From the NCBI GenBank assembly GCA_004802705.1, contig SGPL01000339.1, positions 1 through 37,515 of the forward strand: 37,515 bases of DNA, in the 5' to 3' direction. Positions 1 through 10,765 of the stretch are shown one piece after another (the stretch's first letter is position 1; each line of letters starts with the position of its first letter). The stretch comes from Bondarzewia mesenterica. Its lineage: Eukaryota; Basidiomycota; Agaricomycetes; Russulales; Bondarzewiaceae. A program made the translations under genes and the position numbers. The notes under the pieces are model-generated. The model saw only the letters and a program-made list of their open reading frames with translations, made no database searches and was not told where the DNA came from.

Positions 1-15
1 CTATTCTTCACCTTG

Positions 16-96
16 CTGGGCCCAACAGTCTCAAACCAACTCATTAAAATGTTGGGCCCAATCGTGTAAAACCTCGGTGAGATACTGGTTGGGCCT
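16..96. repeat. Three copies of a TGGGCC(C/T) palindromic motif
   Basis: Three related palindromic words occur within 80 bp: TGGGCCCA at 17-24, the perfect 10-bp palindrome TTGGGCCCAA at 52-61, and a degenerate TTGGGCCT at about 89-96. They lie upstream of the first gene. They could be promoter sites or part of a decayed repeat; the sequence does not decide. Confidence 0.4.
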
Positions 97-193
97 AGGT
101 CCGCTGGTCAGTCTCAGTCGGCGAGAATGCACGTTCAGCTAGTCCGTCTTAGACTATATTAAGGGACTGAATAGGCTCATTAATTCATCCCAG

Positions 194-2005
194 AGATAGA
201 GAACCTCTCACACAGGCTGAGCCAGCTGTGTCTGAAGTGTCTTCGGCTGACACAGCTGATGGTGGAGATGTACATAGGGCAACTGAGGTTGTCGAGCAGC
301 GTTCTTCTGCACACCTCAATGGTAAGTCATGTTATCTCTCATGCTCATGTACACTTCTCACATTCCATGCAGCTTAAGCAGCCAGAGACATTACACCAAT
401 CAGCGAGGGGACGGTGGAGCCGTTGCCCATTATGCCCTTACCACCGTCTGACACTCTGGAACACCCCACTCAAGTGAACGGTGAGTGACCTGGGCTCACC
501 CATCACTGTTATTCCTAATACCTTGGTGTTTGCCTGCCTTTTTAGCTACTGATGGAGTCGAGGTGCAAGATACTATTGAGGCCCTCATCGACTGCATTCG
601 TGCCATTCGTGGTCAATCAGTGCAGGAATATATCACTGAGGAACTCCCGCTGCATGACCTGCCAATCACACCATCTCATATCGCATCTATAGGTATTCAC
701 GAGCATGGCATGCCCACTACCCATGGAGCTCCAGGACAAACATTGGAGATTGGCAGAGCTATCACTATCATGCAAGCTGTGGCCACGGAAGTATCTGGTT
801 TTGATGGTAAGAGTTCCTATAGTTTACGGATGACCCCAATACTCATCATAGACTATCAGCATCAGGGCTCCATGACCAACGTTCTATGATGCTGCCAGCC
901 TCAGCCATTTTTGTCTTGGGTGTTGTTCTATCACGTTTGGATGGTCACAAAGCTTCTTTTTTTGAAGTTATTCCCAGTGCTGTCGGCTCCACCATGCGCG
1001 CGGCTGACATGTTGAACTGTCTGGTCACACACAAGGGTCTAGCCAGTCGAGTCATTCAAAGCCTTGTGGAAGATCCCTCGGTCTCATCACGCATGCTGAT
1101 AGGGACGGCAGACAAGCCCACTGACGTCGAAGATCGCTACATGCATCACTCCACTAACTTCCACGAACTAGGAGCATGGGGTGATTTATGAATGAGCACC
1201 GAACACTTCACTCTCAACTCCATACCACAATCTGCTGAGCGATCAACGCTACTCGAATGCAAGGGTCAACCACAGTCTACAGCAGTCTTTGTTTTATACC
1301 TATACCACGAGGTGAGCCTTAGCATCACATACTGTGAGTCTTCTTTTGCCCATGAACCTGACCTATAGTCATTGGCAGGATATCGATCTAATGACTCAAG
1401 TCACAGGCACCTCCACTTTGCTGCCTTCACCACCGCGACTGTTGATGGATCCTCCTCGCAGTATAGTGCATTCAGCAAGTCATGCTCATCAGACAAGCGA
1501 GGATTCGTCGGTGAGGCAATGTCTCACATTGCATTTTGGCGAGTGGCAAGAGGCCTACAGCGAGTTGATGCAGCATAGATATGGAAGCGCTTATATGAAT
1601 TGTCTCACTAAACGATATATCATAGACCTCTGTCATGATATTGGGATCCAATTTGGGCAGACCACTCTTCCCGCAGAGTTGAACGGGCTGTCCATCACTT
1701 GGCAACAAATATCGCAATGGGCAGGAGTGCCCTCTGCAACGTTTGCGAGTTTGCAAACACATTTTGCACAAGCACGCCAGGCACAGCTTAGTTTGCGAGT
1801 GGCGGTCAACGAGGGAGTTGCAGTGGGGCATGCACACAGCCATACGTTGCACCTGCTGGACATCATGCTTGCCCGACCCATATTGGCTCCACCCGGTCAG
1901 TATGAAGATAACCTCAGCATCGAGGTGCAGGTTGTCCAGCTTAGGATAACCCATTTCATGTCCAGAATTAACAGCGTGCTAGCCTTCGTTCAGCAGATTT
2001 ATTGA
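194..2005 (+). CDS. Multi-exon gene of unknown function, 5' end not found
   Basis: I do not recognise this gene. Six exons splice in consistent phase with GT-AG introns: 194-321 (5' boundary uncertain; in-frame stop at 168-170), 379-480, 546-806, 860-1180, 1283-1311 and 1379-2005 (stop). The joined open frame is about 480 residues with no internal stop, which argues for a real or recently real gene. The middle part carries an acidic, leucine-rich stretch (VEVQDTIEALIDCIRAIRGQ). The last exon is His- and Gln-rich (HFGEWQEAYSELMQHRYGS; HAHSHTLHLLDIMLARP) and mostly helical in character. No signal peptide, membrane segment or catalytic motif was seen. No start codon lies in the first open exon, so one or more 5' exons must lie upstream, or the gene is truncated. 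It sits next to relic-rich DNA and could be mobile-element cargo. An alternative reading with an ATG at 1192 gives an in-phase 248-aa protein from the last two exons. Confidence 0.45.
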
Positions 2006-4340
2006 TATTAGGAGACAATATATATTTGCGTACAATTATATTTTTCTTCTTACGGCGCGGGCACCTATAGATGTCTGATTGATGAGTGAGATTATTTGTG
2101 ACAGATATCAGAAGCGAGTGAAGCGCAGGCGCTGTGCCCTAAACTACCTAGATTCTAAACTCTAATATGCAAGTGCTGCCTTCTCAGTCTGCAGCAGGTA
2201 GTGCATTTTGCGCAGAAGAGATGCTAACGTTGAACACTTAAATCACACCCATTTACTTCATCTCATTATTGAAAAAGCCTCTCAAAATTGTCCATTTGAT
2301 GCCCGAGAACTACATAATCTCATCTTGAACCAACTCCTCATCATGTCCTATGCCGTGCTTTTAGTGGGCAGCAACACTCATCAGACACTGACCGATATAG
2401 CACTGAGCAGGATCCCGCCCTATGCCCTCAGCCCACTAGGCCAAAGGAGCCAAAATGCACGTACCGAAACAGGGATGATGCATCGCTGAGACAGAATGTG
2501 AAATTGGACACTCCACTCTCAGCCCACTGATAGGACCGACAATATTTCCATAGACTGGCACTTAGTAGACGTGGTGAGAATACATTAGCATCGCATTATC
2601 ATGTGGTCATAGATCAGAAAATATAAGAGACTGACTTAGCCAGATACACAGAGAGTCTCCGAGCGCAGAAGGAGGGGACGTCAAGCGAAAATTGGTGCCT
2701 CAGTCTACCGAGCGTGAATGTTTCTGACCGGATAGAATTGTCTGAAGTGACAGTGTACATATTGCTGCACTTGTGAAACTGCGCTAAAGTCCAAGACAGG
2801 GACTGAAAGGGCACACCGGGCCAAGACATCGAGGTTAAGGGAGGGTTAGTGGTGGGATAGCAATGTGCAGGGGACAAGCGTGGTGCAGGCAGGCATAATC
2901 CTGCAGCAAGGAGATGTTGGAGGACTTCTATGTTCAAGCTGTCCCATACGGGGCCCTCAGATGGCAGAAGAACTAAAAAATGGAGTCCAGCGACTAAAAA
3001 ATGCGCTTGATAGTCAGGTATATCTTCCTTCCACAGCCAAATGTCTTGTGAACGCATGGAGAGGTTTTCATATGGTGATTCGGCAGTCTGCTCTCTAAGA
3101 CGTCAGCACGCAGCCTTCGTAGTAGTAGGGGAAAAAAGAACCACTTGAGGATAGAACATCACTCGAACCTTTTCCATTGTGGCTAAGGAGTTCACGTCTA
3201 CGGTGATGTTCCCATTAGACTCTCCTTCAAGTGGCATTATGAATGAGGTTGGCAAAAGAGGTGCATACATTAATGGCTCTGAATAAGCAAGCATCGGAAT
3301 GCATAGTGAGTTAGCTGCTTGTAGTATGTTCCCCAGGTACAGGGGCAGCATCAGCGCGAACGACACAGTGGGTGGAACAACTCATCCCGGGACTAAGTGC
3401 GACAAGGCCCATGCAAGATCTGGGGTGCAAAATAGATTATTAGTATGAGCTGCATGGATGAGCCAAAGGATAAAATGCTCAGAGATCATGTGCGATCTCA
3501 CGTGACCTTATGGAGCGTGTGTGTGGGGGTACTTAGTCAATATGATTCAGCGATCTCGCATGATGTTAGATATTCTATGAAATTTAATCAGTTTCACACC
3601 TCAAGCTCCGTTATAGGCAAAGTACGATGCTCCCCATGCTAGGAGAGCGCCAATTGAGAAGGACGTATATTGGCCGGAATGAACAGGCGACCGAGTCATG
3701 ACCATAACCGTAACCTGTAACAGAAGTTGGCCACACTATGTGTGGTGGGGTCACTGAGATAGTGGGGAGGTGTAACGTTCTAGAATAGAGCGGGCGCATC
3801 TGTCACGGCCCCTGAATGCCCCACACTCCCAGGTTCAGCAAATGTGCAACGGCACACCTCAGAAACGATGCGCGATGAGCGATTGTCTGACAGCATGACT
3901 AGATCGGCGGTCTAGCATTGGCGAAGGCATAGCCGAAAAGATAGCGTGCACCTCTAAACTCAAAAATATGCACGAGTGGGTAAATATACAGGCTGTCGTA
4001 TCACAATGCCTGTGTGCATGTGAATGAGATTCTGCCGATCTGCAGTAAAGGTTTGCCATAGCATGCGGCATGCAGTGGTCGAGGGGGTAGTTTGTAAACT
4101 GGATTGGACTGGAGAATCGAGCAATCAGACTTACATGGTGCATGATGGGCGACATAATGATAAAAGACTGTGGAGTGAAGCATACTGATTAAATAGATGG
4201 AAGGTGAAAAGCCACAAATGAATGTCCATGAGCATGTACTTGATGAATATCCTCGACTGAAAGAGTTAAGAGTGACCACTGCCCAAAGCAATAGTCAGGA
4301 AATAAGTGAGGGGGGGGAGATCGACGGATAAGATTAAGAT
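2006..4340. other. Gene-poor stretch with decayed open frames
   Basis: No convincing gene. Short open frames occur on both strands, the longest on the minus strand at 2614-3057 (147 aa, hydrophobic N-terminal half) and 3103-3366 (87 aa). They cannot be joined with good splice sites and match nothing I recognise. The AT-rich, stop-rich composition suggests degraded mobile or duplicated sequence. A TCACGTGA site occurs at about 3497-3504 with no gene beside it. Confidence 0.4.
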
Positions 4341-4344
4341 TAAT

Positions 4345-4428
4345 GAGATAGGGATTGTTGACAATTGTCAAAATATGAGATTGGGTGAGATGGGGTTTGT
4401 TGACAATTGTTGGCATTATGCGTTGGAC
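4345..4428. repeat. Diverged 42-bp tandem repeat with CAATTG cores
   Basis: Two units start at 4345 and 4387. Their first 24 bases differ at only two positions and both contain the 14-bp word TTGTTGACAATTGT (4355-4368 and 4397-4410). The period is 42 bp. Further CAATTG-bearing words follow to about 4580 (for example GGGACAATTGTGG and AACAATTGCGGG), so the repeat may once have been longer. No coding potential. Confidence 0.6.
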
Positions 4429-4599
4429 TTTTCAAAGTTATAAATATTGAGTGAACGATCAAGGACGTTTGAGAAGCAATGTAGGTACTTGAGATGCACG
4501 TCAATTGTAGACATTGGATGAAATAATCAAGAGATTTTGTGGACATTATGGGACAATTGTGGAAAATTGCTAACAATTGCGGGAAATTGTGAACAATAT

Positions 4600-6150
4600 G
4601 GTGTAATTATTAAGAATTGCGAGATATTACAGAAAAAGGGTTAGGCAAAGGTTAAATAATAGTATTTTTGTCCAGTGGAGTCCCTCATAGATCAACCCAT
4701 CAATGCACAATCATCGTGGTTGGCCAATCATGCGAGTCAGTTTTACACCTGTCTTAATCAAACCCTTTCCACTCTCACAATCTTGCATATATCATGCACG
4801 CTGAAAATGCCCACATGCGTGGAGTTTGGAGCCCTCGCTGCGCCGAACAGATATACTGAAGCAGTGTGCACTGTGCTTGACATATGACAGTCGCGGTGAA
4901 CTTGAAATGAGCACGATGTAGGTTCCGCTACTGAGCACTTGTATGTAGGTAGGGCGTCAAATAAATCAGAGAGATCATCATCGAAGTTCTGATGCATTGC
5001 TCTCAAGGGGATATTCGCCAGCCACTCGAGGTAAGGACGGCGTTGACTGAGGACATGGCCTGGAAGCTGGTTCTTGCAGCCGCCATCGATACACGCTTCC
5101 TGACACAAGTTAGACCAGTGAGACGCTTTGCTAGCCTTTGGACGTCGCTCCCTCAGGCGGAGGGGTTACGAATCTAGGTGAAAGTCGCAAACCAAGACTT
5201 CTGTATCCGACCATGATATTGTGGTCCGTCTTTCCCTTACTGAACACACATAAGTACCACAACAGCCTGAGGCTGTACAGTGTCGATTGAAAAGTCTTCA
5301 TTCCAAGTACGGTTTAAATGCAGAGGAACATATGCATGGAATACAGGGAACATTTCGAAACAGAAACAAAGTCACAGTGCAAATTGATGCACAAGACCAC
5401 CATTATCTTCAACGCCTGACAATCCATCGTGCCTTGTTCACTCGAGAAGCGCCGCCCGCGGCGGCGGAGCAGCTTGCTCGGATGCTATTTCCTTTTTGAT
5501 GTAAGTTGTCATTCATTTAGTGTAAGTCTCTCTAGTCCGTGGTTTTGCGTAAGTTTTTGTGCGAGAAAGCAGTTACAAATATTCCTTCTTGTTGATTGGT
5601 ATCAAGGCATCATTCGGTAAGAGATCATCAAGGTTGTTATCGTACAGTGGGATAAGTAATACGGCCTGAGATGGCAGAGAAAAATTCGCAGATTGCATGT
5701 CGTAGAAGTACAGAAGTAATCAGAATTCGCAGTATGAGAAGATTGGCATAGTTTCCTGTGCAGATTAATGGTAGAGTGAGCATAAGACGTGCATTAATGG
5801 TAGCAATGAGCGTACCGAGAAAGCCGGTGCATCAGTCAGAGTCCGCAGTAGTGCGAAGGACCTTCTTGCCTTGTAAATGGGCTGATGCTGTGAATCCTCT
5901 CTTCTTCGAGGGTGATTCGGGTGTGCGTGGTGGACGCTGTAGAATTGTGAATCAAAGCAAAACTGTTTGGTAGGCGAGCTCACCAATTACGTGAATTGGT
6001 GTTTGCGTTCTTTGTCCCCAGAACGCCAATCAAAAATTGTCTGATTTGATTTCACGATAGATAAGGGAATTGTCGTGGATGGCTTGGATGCGAGTGACTT
6101 GAAGAGAGCAGACGAAATCAGCTGCAGTAGAGGCGCACAGGAGGTGAACA
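4600..6150. other. Gene-poor spacer
   Basis: No supportable gene. It holds scattered short open frames (such as 5287-5499, 70 aa, unrecognised), a short GC-rich patch at about 5450-5470 inside otherwise AT-rich DNA, an imperfect 30-bp duplication around ATTAATGGTAG at about 5763-5818, and an 8-bp perfect inverted repeat (CACCAATT-ACGTG-AATTGGTG) at 5981-6001. None has an evident function. Confidence 0.4.
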
Positions 6151-6151
6151 A

Positions 6152-7128
6152 TTAAGCAGAGTTGAACACGCATTCAGGTGACAAAATGTGTGGCTCTGTT
6201 CGCGTCCAGACTCGACGAGCTAAGCCATCGAGCCATTGACTAATAGTAGCAAAGACCCACCATTTGCTTCGTGGCCATACAAACTGTCTTAATGGAGAAC
6301 TTGCGCCCGCACATGTCGAAAAGGTCTTCAATATGCGTGAGTGAGTCGTTGTTGACCACAAGCACATGCAAACCCTGCAGGATCGCCGGCAGCAGCCGCG
6401 GCACGGTGCTGGGTGAGGGCAGTGGCGATCCATCCAAGCTCGATGAATTGACTACTGTCACTGTCGTCGCTGTCACCATCATTGACAAAGACTTGTGCGA
6501 CTCCATCACGGGCCGGCAGTCCACAGGCGGCAGGTGCCTTATAGGATGCATTACCGTGGCTGTAGATGCGCTCGACGCAGGCGTGGACTCAGAGAGCGTC
6601 AACAGGAACTCCAGCATTTCGACCACTGGAGGCGAGGGCAATCCAGCAGACGTGAACAGTGTATCGTTGATTGTGCGCGTGATCATGGCGGGATTCTCCC
6701 CCAGCTTCGCGGCCAACTCCACCAGTCCACCTAACGCGATCCCCAAGTTCTCAGTGAACCCGAATACACGCGGAAGCTGATGAACTGAATATACCTTGTT
6801 CCATAATGATTTGCATCGCAGACGAACGCTGCCATCGTTCCTGCGAAATCCATGGCGATGAGCTGACCGAACGTTCATACCCTTCGTCCACCAGTCCGCT
6901 CGCAGGATCCTGGCGGGGCGGCGTCATCAGCATGACCGTGTTGGCACCGACACCGAGCACTGCACAAGGTAATAATCAGCACCACACATGAGAAACAGCA
7001 AAACTCGAATGATACGCACGCAGCTCAACCTAAAACGTCGACCCCTTTCCCACTGAGGACATTGTGCAGGCCTTCTTGACTGAAGCGATGGACTTGTGGG
7101 ACACGAGCCATTCGAGGGAAATGGCATG
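6152..7128 (-). pseudogene. Decayed gene, possible response-regulator receiver remnant at its 3' end
   Basis: Reading leftward, an ATG at about 7111 opens a frame (FSQEGLHNVLSGKGVDVL) that joins across a plausible intron (GTTGAG...TTGTGCAG) to VLGVGANTVMLMTPPRQDP. Protein-like sequence then continues in other frames: LIAMDFAGTMAAFVCDANHY at about 6870-6800, then ENLGIALGGLVELAAKLGEN at about 6755-6695, with no splice sites to bridge them. Toward the end, HVLVVNNDSLTHI (about 6375-6335) resembles the start of a receiver domain (VLVVDDD.LT), but the acidic residues are changed to NND and the frame is lost shortly after. This suggests, without proof, a remnant of a fungal hybrid histidine kinase or other receiver protein. 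The upstream part belongs to no family I can name. Frame jumps without introns are the reason for the pseudogene call. Confidence 0.4.
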
Positions 7129-7134
7129 ACAAGA

Positions 7135-7700
7135 GCCGACGATTAAATTGCGGAACGTCACAGTATATTATAATTATCTTATCTGTATCTTATCTGATGC
7201 ACGAGTCATGTCTTTGAACGCACTTATCACGCAATCGACAAATATGGTATGTATATTATGTATGTGCTCAAAAAAAGGAGAATTGATCGTTCCTGCAACT
7301 TTCACACGCAATTAATTACGGGTCTGGAGAGCAACTTGCTCTCCGAGCAAGCTAATATTGAGGTTAAGGTCGAACAACGACGCGGGCCGAGCTACCGCGC
7401 GTCAAAGTCAGTGGTCGTCGTTCGAAGTCTCCCAGAGGTCATTTTGCGGCTGTAATCCAACCGTTCCCGAAAGCCTCAGGACATTTTTGCGAGGAAGATG
7501 AAGATGTTCACGGGTTTTTGGTCATCTGCCACGGAGGTGCCGTATATTCTTTCGGTGAGAGGATATAAGAATATCGCATCGTAGAATTCAGGACGCCCTC
7601 GTCCTCGTACCGGTGCATACTAGCCGAAACTGCCTGACCGTGAACTATATGTTGTTTGACTTTGCGTCCGCTGCTGATGATCGCGCTCCGCGCGCGCTGT
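7135..7700. other. Intergenic spacer upstream of the esterase
   Basis: No gene seen. The stretch contains AT-rich sequence near 7160-7260 and a GC-rich, coding-like bias only near its right end. It presumably holds the esterase promoter. No clear TATA box was assigned. Confidence 0.4.
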
Positions 7701-8810
7701 CGATGCTGCTGTTCGTCACGTTGCCTATCGTCGCCCATGCTGCAGGAGGAGACTGGCCTACGCTCGTCAACGCGACGTCCCCGCTCACGCTCGCCGTCGA
7801 GCCCGCGTGCGGGTCCATCGATGCGTCGAATTTTTCGGAGATCATCGGTCAACACCGGCGTACGTTTGAACGCTACCAGGTGCCTTTTCCCTCTTTCTTT
7901 GTTTTGTTTTTCTAGCAGATGAATCTGCTGAAAGTGGGACTCGATCGCTCATTGACATTGGTGACGACGTTTTAGGACCATTGTGGCGTTTGGAGATAGC
8001 TGGACGTCGAATGGAGGTGAGGAAGGGAGCTTTTTTTTCTGTCTTACGCGATATCTATCCATATTCTCGATTGATTTCGTTTTCCCCCTTCTTTGTTGTT
8101 GGTGGGTGTGAACTCGCATATCAGCGAACGGCACGGTCCCGGTCCCCCCAATCTTATGGCCGCCCTCGCCGTCTGCGGGCTCGCGCTTGACAGAGAACAG
8201 GCGCGCCAGTAATGGGTTTATCTGGGTCGAGAACATGGCCAACGCGCTCAGCGCCAAGTTGCTCAACTTGAGCCCTTCCCTCTTCCCCTCAGCCCATGAC
8301 GACGGTGACTGACGTATACGGTGTGCTGTGCGCTGCGTATATGTAGTACGCCTGGGGCGGGGCCGTGATCGACAACACAGCCTACAACACGACGAACCTT
8401 GCCGCCGTGCGTGTCCGAATTCTCGATCTTTGGTGTTCCTGTCATTTGGTTTGGAGGAGCGCTTATATATATACATACAAGTAAGTCATCCCATCTGCCG
8501 CGTACAACGAAGTCTCTCTCAATTACTTGTACGAGGACCTACGTTTGATAGTAAGTGTGGGACTTCCAAGCTAACTCTTTTCAAGAGCCTGCTACCCGGC
8601 TCAAAGCAGCAATATGATTGGTGCTTGTGCACGTGGGCCGCTTGTGATGTACTTCGGAAGTTTATGTTTTCCCGAATCAGTGCGATATCATGATCCATGA
8701 CTCGACTCCTAGTCGATGGCGATAACACTTGCAGTGACTCACTCTGTACGTATCTTATTTACACATTCACAACGTTCACATCATGGCGGTGTGTATTCCA
8801 GCTCCGCTCT

Positions 8811-8820
8811 TATATATATA
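8811..8820 (+). promoter_or_regulatory. TATA-like element upstream of the nested oxygenase gene
   Basis: TATATATATA lies 88 bp upstream of the chosen ATG at 8908, a plausible spacing for a fungal TATA box. It lies inside the esterase intron, so the nested gene would carry its own promoter. This is inferred from position and sequence only. Confidence 0.35.
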
Positions 8821-8907
8821 TTCGCCATTATCAACCTGGCGCACTGAACCACCGTTCTCTCATCTTTCTCATAGCATTATTTGCAGCGTCCACTTTCTCC
8901 CCGTTCA

Positions 8908-10396
8908 ATGTCTGCGGTAACTTTAGAATCAGAGACGAGATCTGCGTCGCCAGTCCCGTCGAGGGAACCTGAAGACGAACACGTTAACGTTCAAGTTGAG
9001 GCTCTCGCAGCCACCATAGAATACGATCCACCATTTTATAGCGGGACGATGAAGGTCCCTCCCGAAAGCTTCACGTTGTTCTATGGACACGAAAAGAATG
9101 CACAGTAAGCTCTGCATTCGCTTATCCGGATCTATTTACTGATGAGTTTGTGACAGACGCATCAACCTGGCCAATGCCGACGAGGACGAGCTTGTGCATC
9201 TCTTCGATGCTTGTGATCCTGCTACATTCGGCCGCAATAAAGAGAATGTTTTTGATGAGACCTATCGCAAGGCTCGCAAGATGGATACCTCCAACTTCCA
9301 ATGCGCCTTTGATGCGGAGAGGCTGGGCCTTGTCAATATTGCCTGCGGTAATTTGACCTTCGGCGAATCGTGGTTGAAGATCGTCAAGGCCGAACTATAC
9401 AAGCTCAACGTGTATGGTCCGTAGTTTTCTATTCTATTCTATTTGCGTCACTTAACATGCTGCGTTCAAGGACCTGGTTCATTCTTCAAGCCGCACAAGG
9501 ATACTCCACGTGGTAAAGACATGTTCGGCTCTCTTGTCGTCACATTCCCTACCGTCCACGAAGGCGGGGAACTCGTCCTGCGCCACAAAGAGAAAGAAGA
9601 AGTATTGAATTTCGCTGCATGGCTGAGGGAAGAGAGTGAGCCGTGTGTCGCCTACGCTGCTTTTTTCAGCGACGTCGAGCATGAGGTCCTTGAGGTCAAG
9701 TCCGGCTATCGTGTGACGCTCACGTACAACCTCTACCTTGAAGACGGCCCAGAACCCGACCCGCGCTTGCCCTTCCCCGTCCGTGCGCTTGTCCCCCGCT
9801 CTGAGCAGCAGTTCGGGGAGATGTTGGTGAAACTTCTTGACGACCCGACTTTCCTGCCCGAGGGCGGAACCCTTGGGTTCGACTTGGAACACCAGTATCC
9901 TATAGAAACTCCAAGGTTTGAGGGATGGTTAAGTGCTTCCAAGAACCGATTCACACCTCTGCTTCGCATCCTCAAAGGCAACGATGCCATGGTCTTGCGC
10001 GCGTTTCGACATCAGTCCATCCAGCCATTCCTCATGGCTGTCTATGACCTGGACGGTGTAAAAATGATGTTTCATGACTTCCTTTATATCGGCCGTGGAA
10101 TTGATTCCTATCACGAAGATCCATTCGACGTCATGGTCGAGTATGGAGCAATCATCATTGACAACAAGGATGCCGCTATCTATTGGGCCAACTTACCGGA
10201 GGTAGAAGAAACCGTCGTATGGGTCACAAAGCCTACAAACGCCAACCAGCGACTTTCTACGTACGCTGCGTTCGGAAATGAGGTCGAGCAGAATCATTTG
10301 TATGGCGATTTGTGCTTGATTGTAAGGGTGGGGCCTCCCGGCAATAGACAATCCAGCAAGAGAGTGGATCCAAAATGGGGGCGAGGTCGAATCTAG
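8908..10396 (+). CDS. 2OG-Fe(II) oxygenase (prolyl-4-hydroxylase-like fold), nested in the esterase intron
   Basis: Three exons, 8908-9104, 9157-9416 and 9471-10396, splice in phase to 460 aa. The start ATG at 8908 begins MSAVTLESETRS; a TTG upstream at 8881 is not used. The iron and 2-oxoglutarate site is visible in exon 3. PHKDTPRG gives the His-x-Asp ligands. About 65 residues later DVEHEVLEVKSGYRVTLTY gives the distal His and the Arg that binds 2-oxoglutarate. FGSLVVTFPTVHEGGELVL lies between them, as in the P4H-like domain. A C-terminal block (about NEVEQNHLYGDLCLIVRVG) is a feature I associate with the expanded basidiomycete family of this enzyme. The substrate is unknown; no signal peptide or membrane segment is seen, so it is likely cytosolic or nuclear. 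All catalytic residues are present and the frame is open, so it appears functional. It lies on the same strand as, and entirely within, intron 4 of the esterase. Confidence 0.85.
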
Positions 10397-10765
10397 TTCC
10401 AAAAAGTAGGGAGACCGGAACCGATTGCAATTGAGCCTAGTTGAGGTGCTAGATAGTAGGAATATCCGTATGTACTTCGCTGGAGCATCAATCTGATGGT
10501 CCTTACCAATTGTTTTGGATTTCGTTCCATTTTTTTCAATGATATGGATATGTCATTACTGCCGATCAGAGCACAGAAGCCGATAGGTGATCATTGAAGG
10601 CACCAGTATTTTGAATTACATGAGCTTTGTTTATTCCCAGAATCATCGCCATACATTTGCCATACATAGGACGAAAGATAGATACGGTAAGGAACACGAA
10701 TGGGGGTATGGACATACAAGTACAAGGCAGACGTCGGACAAAAAGATATGGGCTGGTTGTTCTAG
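10397..10765. other. Remainder of the large esterase intron
   Basis: This stretch holds the 3' flank of the nested oxygenase gene and ends in the esterase acceptor TGGTTGTTCTAG (10754-10765). No terminal inverted repeats or obvious target duplications mark the borders of the insertion. Confidence 0.5.

Noticed and set aside
1192..2005. A separate two-exon gene starting at the ATG at 1192
   Set aside because: It is in phase, but splicing 860-1180 to 1283-1311 also holds phase and joins it to the upstream exons as one gene, which accounts for more of the sequence.
5981..6001. Hairpin CACCAATT...AATTGGTG as a terminator or regulatory RNA
   Set aside because: An 8-bp stem is easily met by chance in AT-rich DNA, and no transcript unit adjoins it.
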